A stretch of 64,000 nucleotides of DNA from Corallococcus sp. EGB (GTDB taxonomy: Bacteria > Myxococcota > Myxococcia > Myxococcales > Myxococcaceae): positions 1,860,001 to 1,924,000 of the forward strand of contig NZ_CP079946.1 of NCBI RefSeq assembly GCF_019968905.1, read 5' to 3'. Below the pieces are notes generated by a model. The model ran no database searches, had not been told where the DNA came from, and saw only the letters and a list, made by a program, of their open reading frames with translations. The translations under genes were made by a program, and so were the position numbers. This document shows, in pieces, positions 52,092-60,233 of the stretch. Position 1 is the first letter of the stretch. Each line of letters begins with the position of its first letter.

Positions 52092-52919
52092 CTAGGGGAC
52101 GGCCTTCGTTGTGGCGGGCGCGAAGGCCTCCTTCAACACCTTCACCTCCAGGGAACGGTAGATGTTGGCGTGACGCAGGTCGGGGTGCGGCTCGTACTTC
52201 CACTTCAGGCCCTTGGGCGCGTGCTGGCGGAACGCTTCGGCCATTCGCTCGGCCTCGGACGCGACGTCGTCGCCTGCCGAGGCCAGGTAGAGCGTGGCCT
52301 TCAGGTCCGGCCGTGCCTGGAGCCGCTCGGCGGCCTTGCGGACCCATTCGTCGTCGTTCCACCAGAGGCTGGGGCTCAGCGCGATGGAGGTGCCGAACAT
52401 CCCGGGCTGGAGGAAGAACGTCTCCACGATGAACAGCCCCGCGAGCGACTCGCCGATGATGGCCGTCTCGTCGGTGACTCGGTACTGGCGGCGCACGTGC
52501 GGCATCAGCTCGTCGCGCAGGAAGGCCCGGAACGCCGCGGAGCCGCCGACGCGTGGGGCGATCTCCTTGTCGGACTCGACCTGCGTGGGCCCGGTCATGT
52601 CGCGGCGCCGTTCGGTGTTCTCGATGCCCACCAGGATGACGGGACGCATCTCCCCGGCGCGGATGGCGGTGTCCACGGTGGTGGCCACGTGCGGGAAGTC
52701 CTCCTGCTCGCCGCCGTCGGGCATGTAGAGGACCGGGTAGCGCACGCCCTTCGCCGCGCCGTAGCCGGGCGGCGTGTAGACGTTGATGCGCCGTTTTTCC
52801 TTCAGCGCCTTCGACGGGAGCGTGAACGTCGCGTGCGGAGGCATCGGCTCCGCTTCCGCGGCATGGACCACGCCGCTGACGAGGACGACGGTGAGCAGGA
52901 AAAGACGGACATACCTCAT
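52092..52919 (-). CDS. Secreted esterase, enterochelin-esterase-like (PF00756)
   Basis: 275 residues from ATG at 52919. A signal peptide (MRYVRLFLLTVVLVSGVVHA) is followed by an alpha/beta-hydrolase: RRINVYTPPGYG, YPVLYMPDGGEQEDF, ILVGIENTERRRD (family hallmark), the nucleophile Ser in IIGESLAGL, IALSPSLWWNDD and the late acid/His region ASAGDDVASE / PDLRHANIY. D1-esterase-type enzymes hydrolyse diverse esters; the natural substrate is unknown. It acts outside the cytoplasm and stands alone. Confidence 0.88.
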   Translation of the reverse strand: MRYVRLFLLTVVLVSGVVHAAEAEPMPPHATFTLPSKALKEKRRINVYTPPGYGAAKGVRYPVLYMPDGGEQEDFPHVATTVDTAIRAGEMRPVILVGIENTERRRDMTGPTQVESDKEIAPRVGGSAAFRAFLRDELMPHVRRQYRVTDETAIIGESLAGLFIVETFFLQPGMFGTSIALSPSLWWNDDEWVRKAAERLQARPDLKATLYLASAGDDVASEAERMAEAFRQHAPKGLKWKYEPHPDLRHANIYRSLEVKVLKEAFAPATTKAVP

Positions 52920-52957
52920 CGGTTGCTATCTCCTGATGCGAGGGATGCTCACGGGCT

Positions 52958-53671
52958 TCAGCGCCGGGACGGCGGGCGCGACGACGACGGCGACTTCGCC
53001 TTGGGCGCGCGCCGGGCGACGAAGAGCGTGTGCCGCGTTCCCTTGGTGCCGTGCGCCGCGGGGTGGAGCAACTGGACGGTGAAGCCCACCTCCTCCAGGC
53101 GATTCACGAACGCGGGCGAGGGCCCTGCGCTCCACACCACCAACGTGCCGTTGGAGCGCAGGGCGTTGAAGGCGTGCGACACACCAGTGATGTCGTAGAG
53201 GCTGCCGTTGTCGGGGTGGGTGAGGGCGGTGGGGCCGTTGTCCACGTCGAGCAGGATGACGTCGAAGCCTCCCTGCTGCTTGCGCATCAGCTTTCCCACG
53301 TCACCTTCCACCACGGTGACGCGCGGGTCCTCCAGCGGCGCCTTTGCCAGCGGCGCGAGGATGCCCCGGTTCCACTCCACCACCGGAGATATCAGCTCCG
53401 CGACCACGACGCGGGCGCCCGGCCCCAGGCGATCGAGCACCGCGCGGACCGTGAAGCCAAAACCCAGCCCTCCCACGAGCACCCGGGCGGGCGCGTCCGC
53501 CACGAGGTTCGCGCAGCCGGCCTCGGCCATGGCCATCTCCGAGCCATGCTGACGGCTGGACATCAACGTCTGCCCGCGCACGCGCAGCACGTACTCTTCG
53601 TCTCGCCGGGCGAGCACGACCTCACCCACGTCCGGCACCTGCGCTCGCTCCACTGTCTCCCAGGGCTTCAT
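52958..53671 (-). CDS. Spermidine-synthase-like methyltransferase-fold protein
   Basis: 237 residues from ATG at 53671. VLVGGLGFGFTVRAVLDRLGPGARVVVAELISPVVEWNRG is the SAM-type Rossmann block of spermidine-synthase relatives, followed by VTVVEGDVGKLM and FDVILLDVDNGPTALTHPDNGSLYDITG. The aspartate pair for aminopropyl transfer (D-D) is present as DVDNG only, so polyamine synthesis is not certain. C-terminal tail is Lys/Ser/Arg-rich. It lies 38 bases downstream of the esterase start in tail-to-head order. Confidence 0.83.
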   Translation of the reverse strand: MKPWETVERAQVPDVGEVVLARRDEEYVLRVRGQTLMSSRQHGSEMAMAEAGCANLVADAPARVLVGGLGFGFTVRAVLDRLGPGARVVVAELISPVVEWNRGILAPLAKAPLEDPRVTVVEGDVGKLMRKQQGGFDVILLDVDNGPTALTHPDNGSLYDITGVSHAFNALRSNGTLVVWSAGPSPAFVNRLEEVGFTVQLLHPAAHGTKGTRHTLFVARRAPKAKSPSSSRPPSRR

Positions 53672-53767
53672 GCCTGCGCTCTTCGCGCGACCGGGCCTCC
53701 GGGTCAAGTCGCCGCCTTGACACCCCGGAACGTGCCTGCGAAATGCCGGACGACCGCCCCCCACCGA

Positions 53768-54499
53768 ATGGAACGCAACGGACGACAGGCATGGCCCCCG
53801 GAGCTGTCCGAGCCCTTGCGCGAGGTGGACCGCCTGCGCCGGGGAGGCCGCTACACGTCGGCGCTCGCGCTGGCGCGGACGCTGGCGGAGGCGCATCCGA
53901 CGCAGGTGCGGGTGCTGGTGGAGGTGGGGCTGACGCTGGGCGTGTGGGGCGGCCAGCCGGCGGAGGCGCTGCCCTGGTTCGACCGCGTGCTGGAGCTGGC
54001 GCCGGGGCACGTGGCCACGCGTTATCACCGGGCGCTCACGCTGGCCCGGCTGGGGCGGCACTCGGAGGCGGTGGAGGAGTTCGCGCGGGTGGAGTCCGCG
54101 GGCTTCCGCAAGGCGCTGGTGCTGCACATGAAGCGCGCGGAGTCGCTCGAAGCGCTGGGGCGGCTGGCGGAGGCGGAGGCGGACTGGACCGCGGCCCTGG
54201 CCGAGGACCGGGGCAACCCGTGGCTTCTTCAACAGCGGGCCCGGAGCCGCGCCCGGCTGGGGCGGACGGACGCCGCGGAAGCGGACCTGACCGCCGCGCT
54301 CGCATCCCAGGCAGGCGACGCGGTGGACCCCGAGCTGCTGTACGAGCGGGGCGTGCTCCGGCTTCAGCGGGGAGCGGTCGTAGGCGCCCGTGCGGACTTC
54401 GACGCGGGGCTCCAGGCCTTCCGCGTGGGTGACCCTCCGGCGTTGCTGGATGCGCTCCGGCTCGGAGGACAGGACGCGGCAGCCCGTGAGCGTGGCTGA
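53768..54499 (+). CDS. TPR-repeat protein
   Basis: 243 residues from ATG at 53768, no strong ribosome site. Five to six TPR-type helix pairs are visible, such as GRYTSALALARTLAEAHPTQVRVLVEVGLTLG, AEALPWFDRVLELAPGHVATRYHRALTLARLGRHSEAVEEFARVE and RLAEAEADWTAALAEDRGNP. No signal or membrane segment, so it is a cytoplasmic scaffold. It is divergent from the spermidine-synthase-like gene, with under 100 bases between. Confidence 0.82.
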   Translation: MERNGRQAWPPELSEPLREVDRLRRGGRYTSALALARTLAEAHPTQVRVLVEVGLTLGVWGGQPAEALPWFDRVLELAPGHVATRYHRALTLARLGRHSEAVEEFARVESAGFRKALVLHMKRAESLEALGRLAEAEADWTAALAEDRGNPWLLQQRARSRARLGRTDAAEADLTAALASQAGDAVDPELLYERGVLRLQRGAVVGARADFDAGLQAFRVGDPPALLDALRLGGQDAAARERG

Positions 54500-54628
54500 C
54501 ACCCCCGGGCATCAACACCGGAAGCGCAGAAAGCCGGCCCCGAGCTGGATATCCTCGCGAGGGCTGGATGCGCGGCCGCAAGCGGCGAGCCCGCCTCCAC
54601 GTGAGGCACTCCCAGGCGGCGGAGCACG

Positions 54629-55033
54629 GTGAGCGACGGGAATCCCCTTCGGATGGCGTCCGAGTTCGCCCTGGCAGGCCGGACGGCCGAGGCCATTGAT
54701 TGCCTCGAAGCCGCTCTGGCGCGCACCCGGTCGGACAGGGAGCGGCCCGCCAACACATCCCTCCTGGCCCGGGTTGCCGGACTCCACTGCGACGCAGCCG
54801 GGAGACTTTCGCAAGCAGCGCTCTACTCCGAAGAAGCCGCTGCCACCGAGGAGCGGGATCCGCTCCCGCTGCTCGCCCTGGCGGATGTCCGCTGGCGATC
54901 AGGTTCAACGGACAGCGCACGCTCGTGCCTGGACAGGGCCGAATCCCTGGCCCGGTCGCTCGCGGATGAGGATGCCTTGCGGATGGTCGCCAACATCCGC
55001 TCGGCATGGGCGGGCGAATCCTCGGGCGGTTGA
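54629..55033 (+). CDS. Small TPR-like hypothetical protein
   Basis: 134 residues from GTG at 54629 with GGCGGAG before. FALAGRTAEAIDCLEAALARTRSDRER and AGRLSQAALYSEEAAATEERDPLPLLALADVRWRSG resemble degenerate TPR helices, so it may be a partner or a drifted relative of the TPR gene 130 bases upstream. Function unknown. Confidence 0.68.
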   Translation: MSDGNPLRMASEFALAGRTAEAIDCLEAALARTRSDRERPANTSLLARVAGLHCDAAGRLSQAALYSEEAAATEERDPLPLLALADVRWRSGSTDSARSCLDRAESLARSLADEDALRMVANIRSAWAGESSGG

Positions 55034-55070
55034 TGGGCGCCGAGCGCTTCCTGCGCGCCGCCTCGCCTGC

Positions 55071-56255
55071 CTATGCGTGCTCGGCGCGTGCCGCGGCGGG
55101 ACGACCGCCGCCACGGTTCGAGACCGCGAAGAGGGCCGCTCCGGCGAGGGTGAGCGCGACCGCGGCCCACGCCGGCGCGAGGTAGCCCCACCCGGCCGCG
55201 ATGACCAGGCCTCCCAGCCACGCGCCCGCGGCGTTGGCGATGTTCAGGGCGGAGTGGGACATCGACGCGGCCAGGGAGGGCGCTCCAGGGGAGGCCTCCA
55301 TGAGCCGCACCTGCACGGCCGGCGCGAGGAACTGCGCCGCGAAGCCGATGAGGAACACCAGCGGGACCGCCGCCCAGAGCGCCCCCGCCGTGAGCGCGAA
55401 CAGGCCCATCACGAGCGTCGTCGCGCCAAACCCCACCCACATCGCGAGCGTCACCGAATGGTCCGTGAGGCGGCCTCCGAACATCGCCCCCACCGTCATC
55501 CCCACGCCGAAGAGCGCGAGCACCCACGGCAGCCCCGACTCGGGCAGGCCCGACACGAGCGTCAGCGTCGGCGCGATGTAGCTGTAGACCGCGAACAGCC
55601 CTCCGAAGCCCACCGCGCCCACCAGCGACGTCCACCACACCTGCGGCTGCCGCAGCGCGGACAGCTCCTGGCGGATGCTGCTGCCTCCCAGCGAGGCCAC
55701 GTGCGGCACCCACAGCCAGAGCGCCATGAGCGTCACCAGTCCAATGGCGCCCACCAGCAGGAACGTGCTCCGCCAGCCCAGGTGCTGCCCCAGGAACGTC
55801 GCCGCCGGGACGCCGACGATGTTGGCCACCGTGAGCCCGGCCATGACCAACGCCACCGCGCGCCCCCTGCGTCCGGCTCCCAGCAGCTCGGCTCCCACGA
55901 CGGAGGCCACCCCGAAGTAGGCGCCATGCGGCAGGCCCGCCATGAACCGCGCCGCGACGAGCGTGTCGAGCGTGGGCGCCAGCGCCGACGCCGTGTTGCC
56001 CAGGGTGAACGCCACCATCAGCAGGAGCAGCAGCGCCCGGCGCGACATCCGCGCCGTCACGATGGCGACCAGCGGCGCTCCCACGACCACGCCCAGCGCA
56101 TACGCGGCGATGACGTGACCACTCATGGGAATCGTCGTCCCGAGCCCGCTCGCGATTTGGGGAAGGATGCCCATGGTGGCGAACTCGGTCGTCCCGATAC
56201 CGAAGCCACCCAGCGACAGCGCCAGGAGCGCACGCCCTACGTGTTGCGTCTGCAC
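55071..56255 (-). CDS. MFS transporter, DHA1 (AraJ/sugar-efflux-like)
   Basis: 394 residues from ATG at 56255. Twelve helices; the first block is ALLALSLGGFGIGTTEFATMGILPQI, with the DHA1 signature VIAAYALGVVVGAPLVAIVTARMSRRALLLLLM and motif C-like GVASVVGAELLGAGRRGRAVALVMAGLTVANIVGVP. The second half begins near QVWWTSLVGAVGFGGLFAVYSYIAP. It probably exports small sugars or drugs. The divergent DeoR gene with shared operators suggests that the exporter is induced by a sugar phosphate. Confidence 0.9.
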   Translation of the reverse strand: MQTQHVGRALLALSLGGFGIGTTEFATMGILPQIASGLGTTIPMSGHVIAAYALGVVVGAPLVAIVTARMSRRALLLLLMVAFTLGNTASALAPTLDTLVAARFMAGLPHGAYFGVASVVGAELLGAGRRGRAVALVMAGLTVANIVGVPAATFLGQHLGWRSTFLLVGAIGLVTLMALWLWVPHVASLGGSSIRQELSALRQPQVWWTSLVGAVGFGGLFAVYSYIAPTLTLVSGLPESGLPWVLALFGVGMTVGAMFGGRLTDHSVTLAMWVGFGATTLVMGLFALTAGALWAAVPLVFLIGFAAQFLAPAVQVRLMEASPGAPSLAASMSHSALNIANAAGAWLGGLVIAAGWGYLAPAWAAVALTLAGAALFAVSNRGGGRPAAARAEHA

Positions 56256-56360
56256 GGTGTCTCCAATCCAGGTCGGCAGGTGGGCCGCGAGCCTCGGCCA
56301 CGGCGCCTCGCGCGAAGGGCGGCGTCCTCAGGCCTTGTCTTCGGGAGGTAACGTCTGCAC

Positions 56361-56384
56361 GATTCGGCATCAATCTGCCGAATC
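56361..56384. promoter_or_regulatory. Operator palindrome 1 between MFS and DeoR genes
   Basis: GATTCGGCA (56361-56369) and TGCCGAATC (56376-56384) are perfect nine-base inverted repeats six bases apart, in the divergent region between transporter and regulator. A TTGACA follows at 56393-56398 in the direction of the DeoR gene. Confidence 0.75.
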
Positions 56385-56412
56385 CGGTGCGCTTTGACAA
56401 TCCAGAGGACGA

Positions 56413-56436
56413 ATTCGGCACCCTGCCTTGCCGAAT
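56413..56436. promoter_or_regulatory. Operator palindrome 2 between MFS and DeoR genes
   Basis: ATTCGGCA (56413-56420) and TGCCGAAT (56429-56436) repeat the same half-sites with eight bases between, centred 52 bases (about five helical turns) from palindrome 1. The site is 21 bases before the DeoR start, so binding would block it. Confidence 0.75.
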
Positions 56437-56456
56437 CCTGCATGGAGCCCGCACGC

Positions 56457-57212
56457 ATGGTCACCCACGAGCGGCACAAGCGGATCCTCGAGCTCCTGGC
56501 CCGCGACCAGCGTGTCGCCGCGTCCGCCCTGGCCGAGGCGTTCGGCGTCTCCGAGGACACCATCCGGCGCGACCTCCGCGAGCTCGCCGAGGACGGGTTG
56601 CTCCGCCGCGTCTATGGGGGCGCGGTCCCCCGCACGCCCATCGCGCCGACCTACGCGGGACGGCGGGGGGAGTCCGTGGAGGCCAAGAGCGCGATCGCCG
56701 CCACCGTGGCGGGCCTCCTCCGCCCCGGACAGCTCATCTTCCTGGATGCGGGCACGACGGCCACGGCGGTCGCGTCCCACCTGCCGCCAGACCTGAAGCT
56801 GACGGTCGTCACGCACAGCCTGCCCGTCGCCTCCGTCCTCGCCGAGCACCCGGGGGTGGAGGTCATCCTGCTAGGAGGGCGGCTGCTGAAGGACTCCCTG
56901 GCCGTGGCCGGGGCCGAGACCGTGGAGGGATACCGCAAGTTCCGCGCGGACCTCTGCGTGCTGGGGACCGCGAGCGTGCACCCGGAGCTGGGACTGGGCG
57001 TGTTCAGCCACGAGGACGCGGAGGTGAAGCGCGCCATGGTGGCCGCGGCCACGGAGGTCATCGCCGTGGCGGCGGGGGAGAAGCTGTGCACGACGGCCCC
57101 CTTTGTCGTCGGGCCCCTCTCCCTCATCGACCGGCTGGTGACGGACGCACCTGCCCCCGCCGGCTTCGCGCGGGCGCTCGCGCTCGCGGGCGTCGAGCTC
57201 ATCCAGCACTAA
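56457..57212 (+). CDS. DeoR-family transcriptional regulator
   Basis: 251 residues from ATG at 56457 (MVTHERHKRIL) with GGAG ten bases before; ATG at 56442 would add five residues. HTH: RHKRILELLARDQRVAASALAEAFGVSEDTIRRDLRELAEDGLLRRVYGGAV, the DeoR/GlpR signature. The sensor domain has LIFLDAGTTATAVASHL, LTVVTHSLPVASVLAEHPGVEVILLGGRL and TASVHPELGLGVFSHEDAEVKRAMV, as for sugar-phosphate binding. It is likely to repress itself and the divergent MFS gene through the two ATTCGGCA palindromes. Ligand unknown. Confidence 0.92.
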   Translation: MVTHERHKRILELLARDQRVAASALAEAFGVSEDTIRRDLRELAEDGLLRRVYGGAVPRTPIAPTYAGRRGESVEAKSAIAATVAGLLRPGQLIFLDAGTTATAVASHLPPDLKLTVVTHSLPVASVLAEHPGVEVILLGGRLLKDSLAVAGAETVEGYRKFRADLCVLGTASVHPELGLGVFSHEDAEVKRAMVAAATEVIAVAAGEKLCTTAPFVVGPLSLIDRLVTDAPAPAGFARALALAGVELIQH

Positions 57213-57227
57213 CGGCGGACGGGCCGC

Positions 57228-57689
57228 TCAGCCCTCGCGGGGGATGGGCTCGAACTCGATCGTCTTCCCGTGCGAGCGCACGTAATAGAGGTGGATGCGC
57301 AGGTGGGGGTACGCCGTCTGGAGCTCCTTCGCGCCGAAGTGCAGGTCCTTCAGCTGCTGCTCCACGGCGATGTCCGGCCCCAGCGCCCCGTGCTTCGCGT
57401 GGTAGTAGCCGCACCCCGCGTGGGCCAGCAGCAGCACGTCCTCGATGTGGTGGCCCTCGATGAGGAAGCGCGCGGCCTTCGTGAAGCCCTCGCTCTCCAG
57501 GTAGTCCGACGCCCAGCGGTTGAGCAGCGCGGGGCCTCCAGGAATGGTGAGCGTGTCGATGCGCGGGTGGCCCAGGTGGCGGGCCAGGTCCTCCACGGCC
57601 TCGGTGAAGCGCCCGTCCGAGCAGTACACGGCCAGGGTCTTCGGGTGGACGGGCTCGAAGGGGACACGGGAGACAAAGGGGGCGGGCAT
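57228..57689 (-). CDS. Beta-carbonic-anhydrase-like protein
   Basis: 153 residues from ATG at 57689. LAVYCSDGRF supplies the first zinc Cys and the Asp-Arg pair; LLAHAGCGYYHAKHG supplies His and the second Cys, as in beta-type enzymes (C-x-D-x-R ... H-x-x-C). It is shorter than the usual 200-plus residues and reads CSDGR for CSDSR. The gene is convergent with the DeoR gene. Function as carbonic anhydrase is likely but not certain, since short relatives can have other activity. Confidence 0.75.
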   Translation of the reverse strand: MPAPFVSRVPFEPVHPKTLAVYCSDGRFTEAVEDLARHLGHPRIDTLTIPGGPALLNRWASDYLESEGFTKAARFLIEGHHIEDVLLLAHAGCGYYHAKHGALGPDIAVEQQLKDLHFGAKELQTAYPHLRIHLYYVRSHGKTIEFEPIPREG

Positions 57690-57767
57690 GCCCCCCAGGT
57701 TAATGGCTCCCGGCTCCCGCGAAAGCGCCTTCGAGGCGTCGGGTGAGAATCGCTGGCGCGCCCGGTG

Positions 57768-57941
57768 TCAGTTGTGTTCCGGGAAGGCGGCGGGCTGCCC
57801 CGTGCCGCCGTTGCCCTCGGGCTTCGGGCCTGCGTGGCGGTCCGCCTCGGCCTCTCGTCCACCGCCCTTGTGCCGCAGGTTCTCGTCCTCGCCCAGGCCC
57901 TGGCGCTGGACCTGCTTTTCGTCCGGTTTCTTCGTCTCCAT
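57768..57941 (-). CDS. Small hydrophilic protein (57 residues)
   Basis: From ATG at 57941 with CAGGGGGTTCGAG upstream: METKKPDEKQVQRQGLGEDE and so on, ending PAAFPEHN. Highly charged, no hydrophobic core, probably disordered. The good ribosome site and GC-rich codon use support a real small gene. Function unknown. Confidence 0.55.
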   Translation of the reverse strand: METKKPDEKQVQRQGLGEDENLRHKGGGREAEADRHAGPKPEGNGGTGQPAAFPEHN

Positions 57942-58039
57942 CTCGAACCCCCTGTCGTTGAAGAAGGTCCTCCGACGTCCTCCCAAGATGGGAGGTGGCC
58001 GCGCGGATTGCCATGTCCGGCGCCTGCCCGGCTGGCTGC

Positions 58040-58615
58040 TCAGCGCGACGCGCCGAACCCGTCCTGGAGCGCGGCAAGCACCGCGGGCTCCTGCGGGTTG
58101 TTGAAGTGGCGCCCGCCGGGGACGAGGCGCACCTGTGCGCCCAGGCGCTCCTCGAAGAGGCGCGTGTTGCGGCGATGGTCGGACGTGAAGGGGTCGGAGT
58201 CCGACAACACCACCACGCAGCGGCGGAGCGCGGCGCGGATGCGCTCGAAGTCCATGGGCGCGTCGAGCCACGGCCGCAGCGTGTCCCAGGGCTTGTCGAC
58301 CTCGAACCAGCCCGCGACGAACACGGCGCCTTCCACGGTGTGGCCCGGAGGCAGCGCGGACAGGTAGCGCATCACGGCCTGACAGCCGACGCTGTGGCCC
58401 AGGAACACCGTGGAGGGCGCGGGCACCGGCCCCACCGCGGACGCGAGCGTGGACACCCAGCCGTCGATGGTGGGCGCGCCCGGCGTGGGCATGGCCAGCG
58501 TGCGGACATCCTCGAAGAGGGGCGGCGGCGTGCGCAGCTTCGCGGTGAGCCACGGGTAGAAGTCCGTCTCGGGGCTTCCCGCCCAGCGGGGGACCATGAC
58601 GAGGGAGCGGGTCAT
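58040..58615 (-). CDS. RBBP9/YdeN-family serine hydrolase
   Basis: 191 residues from ATG at 58615. It begins MTRSLVMVPRWAGSPETDFYPWL, typical of this family. The nucleophile Ser is in FLGHSVGCQAVMRYL, acid in LSDSDPFT and His in PGGRHFNNP. A cytoplasmic hydrolase, substrate unknown; relatives act on small esters. It lies 22 bases downstream of the PabC-like stop, so it could share a transcript with it. Confidence 0.87.
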   Translation of the reverse strand: MTRSLVMVPRWAGSPETDFYPWLTAKLRTPPPLFEDVRTLAMPTPGAPTIDGWVSTLASAVGPVPAPSTVFLGHSVGCQAVMRYLSALPPGHTVEGAVFVAGWFEVDKPWDTLRPWLDAPMDFERIRAALRRCVVVLSDSDPFTSDHRRNTRLFEERLGAQVRLVPGGRHFNNPQEPAVLAALQDGFGASR

Positions 58616-58637
58616 GGCCGCGAGTGTGCCACGCGCT

Positions 58638-59462
58638 TCAGCCCTCGCGAACGGCCCGGGCCTCGAGCGCGACGCGGGCCCGCTCCGCGAGCCTCAGGCT
58701 GTCGGGAAGCGCCCGGCCCAGCAGCGCCGGGACGCCCACGGCCAGCGCCACCGCGTTGCTGTAGAAGCACGCCTGCGCGCGGGACAGGTCCGCGAGCGGC
58801 AGCACCCGCTCCACCACCGGGAGCCCGTCCACGGAGGCCATGGCCAGCAGCACCGCGCGCGCGATGCCCGGCAGGCACGGCGCGGACAGCGGCGGGGTGA
58901 CGAGCGCGCCGTCGAGCTGCACGAAGAGGTTGGCGGTGGGCAGCTCGCAGACCTCGGCGGCCTCGTTGGTGATGACGGGCAGTCGCGGCAGCAGCGCGTG
59001 CTGACGGAAGTACGCCAGGCCCTTGTGGTTCACCGTGCGCTCCGAGCGCCGGTACGCCCCGGTCTCCACGCCGTCCAGCTCGCGCCCCTCCCGGTGCAGG
59101 ACTTCGAGCTCGGCGGGGAGCGAGCGGAAGGTGCACAGCACGTGGCCGTCGCTGACCGCGAGCTTGCCCACGCCGGTGAAGCGGGCACCCAGCGCCGCGT
59201 CCGCCGCGAGACAGCGGCGCAGGGTGTCCCGAACGGCGTCCTCGCGCAGGAGCGTGGGGGACGGAGTGCGCACGGCGCCGGGGAACGCGTCCAGGCTCCC
59301 TCGCAGGCGGGTCAGGTGTCTCGCGAGGAACCGGGGCTGCCCGGCGTCGATGCGGAAGGTGGTGAAGAAGCCCGCGCCGAAGAAGAAGCCCTGGGCGAAG
59401 TCCTGGAGGCGCAGGTCCTCCCAGCGCTGGACGACGCCATCGACGGAGACGGTCGGGAACAT
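58638..59462 (-). CDS. Aminotransferase class IV (aminodeoxychorismate-lyase-like)
   Basis: 274 residues from ATG at 59462. DFAQGFFFGAGFFTTFRIDAGQPRFLARHLTRL is the class IV N-terminal block. The PLP Lys is in TVNHKGLAYFRQHAL, then TNEAAEVCELPTANLFVQLDG and LSAPCLPGIARAVLL with the late Ser/Thr patch. This could be PabC-like (p-aminobenzoate formation) or a D-amino-acid/branched-chain aminotransferase; the sequence alone does not settle it. It may be co-transcribed with the RBBP9-like gene. Confidence 0.86.
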   Translation of the reverse strand: MFPTVSVDGVVQRWEDLRLQDFAQGFFFGAGFFTTFRIDAGQPRFLARHLTRLRGSLDAFPGAVRTPSPTLLREDAVRDTLRRCLAADAALGARFTGVGKLAVSDGHVLCTFRSLPAELEVLHREGRELDGVETGAYRRSERTVNHKGLAYFRQHALLPRLPVITNEAAEVCELPTANLFVQLDGALVTPPLSAPCLPGIARAVLLAMASVDGLPVVERVLPLADLSRAQACFYSNAVALAVGVPALLGRALPDSLRLAERARVALEARAVREG

Positions 59463-59610
59463 GCTCAGGCCTGGGTGCCGGGCGGCTTCACACGGTCGGG
59501 GCCCACCCTGAACGTGTCCCAGGGGAGGAAGAACCACGGCGACGCCTGGCGAGCGGGCTGCGGGGGCATGCCCTCATTCTAGCCCCGCCGGTGCCCGGGG
59601 TGAGTGCTCA

Positions 59611-60168
59611 TCAGGGGCTGGCCGCATTGCCGCCCTGCGGGAGGGCGGGCAGCGTGAAGAAGAACGCGGCCCCGTGGCCCGGCTGGCTCTCCACCCAGAC
59701 GCGGCCGCCGTGGGCCTCCACCAGCCCCTTGACGATGGCGAGCCCCAACCCCGCGCCCGCCTTGCGCGCGTGGATGGCCTGCCAGAAGCGGTCGAAGACG
59801 TGCGGCAGCGACCGCGTGTCGATGCCCGGCCCCGAGTCCTCCACGCGGAAGCACACCTGGTCTCCCCGGCGCGCGGCCTTCAGGAGGATGTGGCCGCCGG
59901 GTGGCGTGAAGTGGATGGCATTGCCCACCAGGTTCTGGAAGACGCGCACCAGGCGCGCCCGGTCCGCGCGCACCGGGGGCAGGTCCGGTTCGCATGCCAC
60001 GTCGACGCGGGGCGCCCACGCGCGGTCCTGTGCGGGCCCTGATGCACGGCCATTCGGCCACTCCGCTCGGGAAAGACACCTGAGGGACGTATGGGAGTTG
60101 CTGCCCGGTGAAGCCGTCCGGGACGACTCCTCGCCCGTGGACCCGTCCTCGCCACGGAGGGGGAGCAC
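59611..60168 (-). pseudogene. Truncated histidine kinase (ATPase domain only)
   Basis: The minus strand codes VFQNLVGNAIHFTPPGG (N box), FRVEDSGPGID (G1), VFDRFWQ (F box) and AGAGLGLAIVKGLVEAHGGRVWVES (G2), a complete HATPase domain at about 45-180 of 185 residues. The HisKA dimer/phosphoacceptor region that should come first is absent; the upstream part is Ser/Arg-rich with no known domain. No response regulator is adjacent. It is more likely a 5'-deleted relic than a working kinase, although an ATPase-only partner cannot be excluded. Confidence 0.65.
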
Positions 60169-60233
60169 CCCCCCTGCCCGCGGGGGCCGAGGAGGCGCGT
60201 GAGGTGGGCGTCAGGAGCCCTGCCAGGCGGGAC

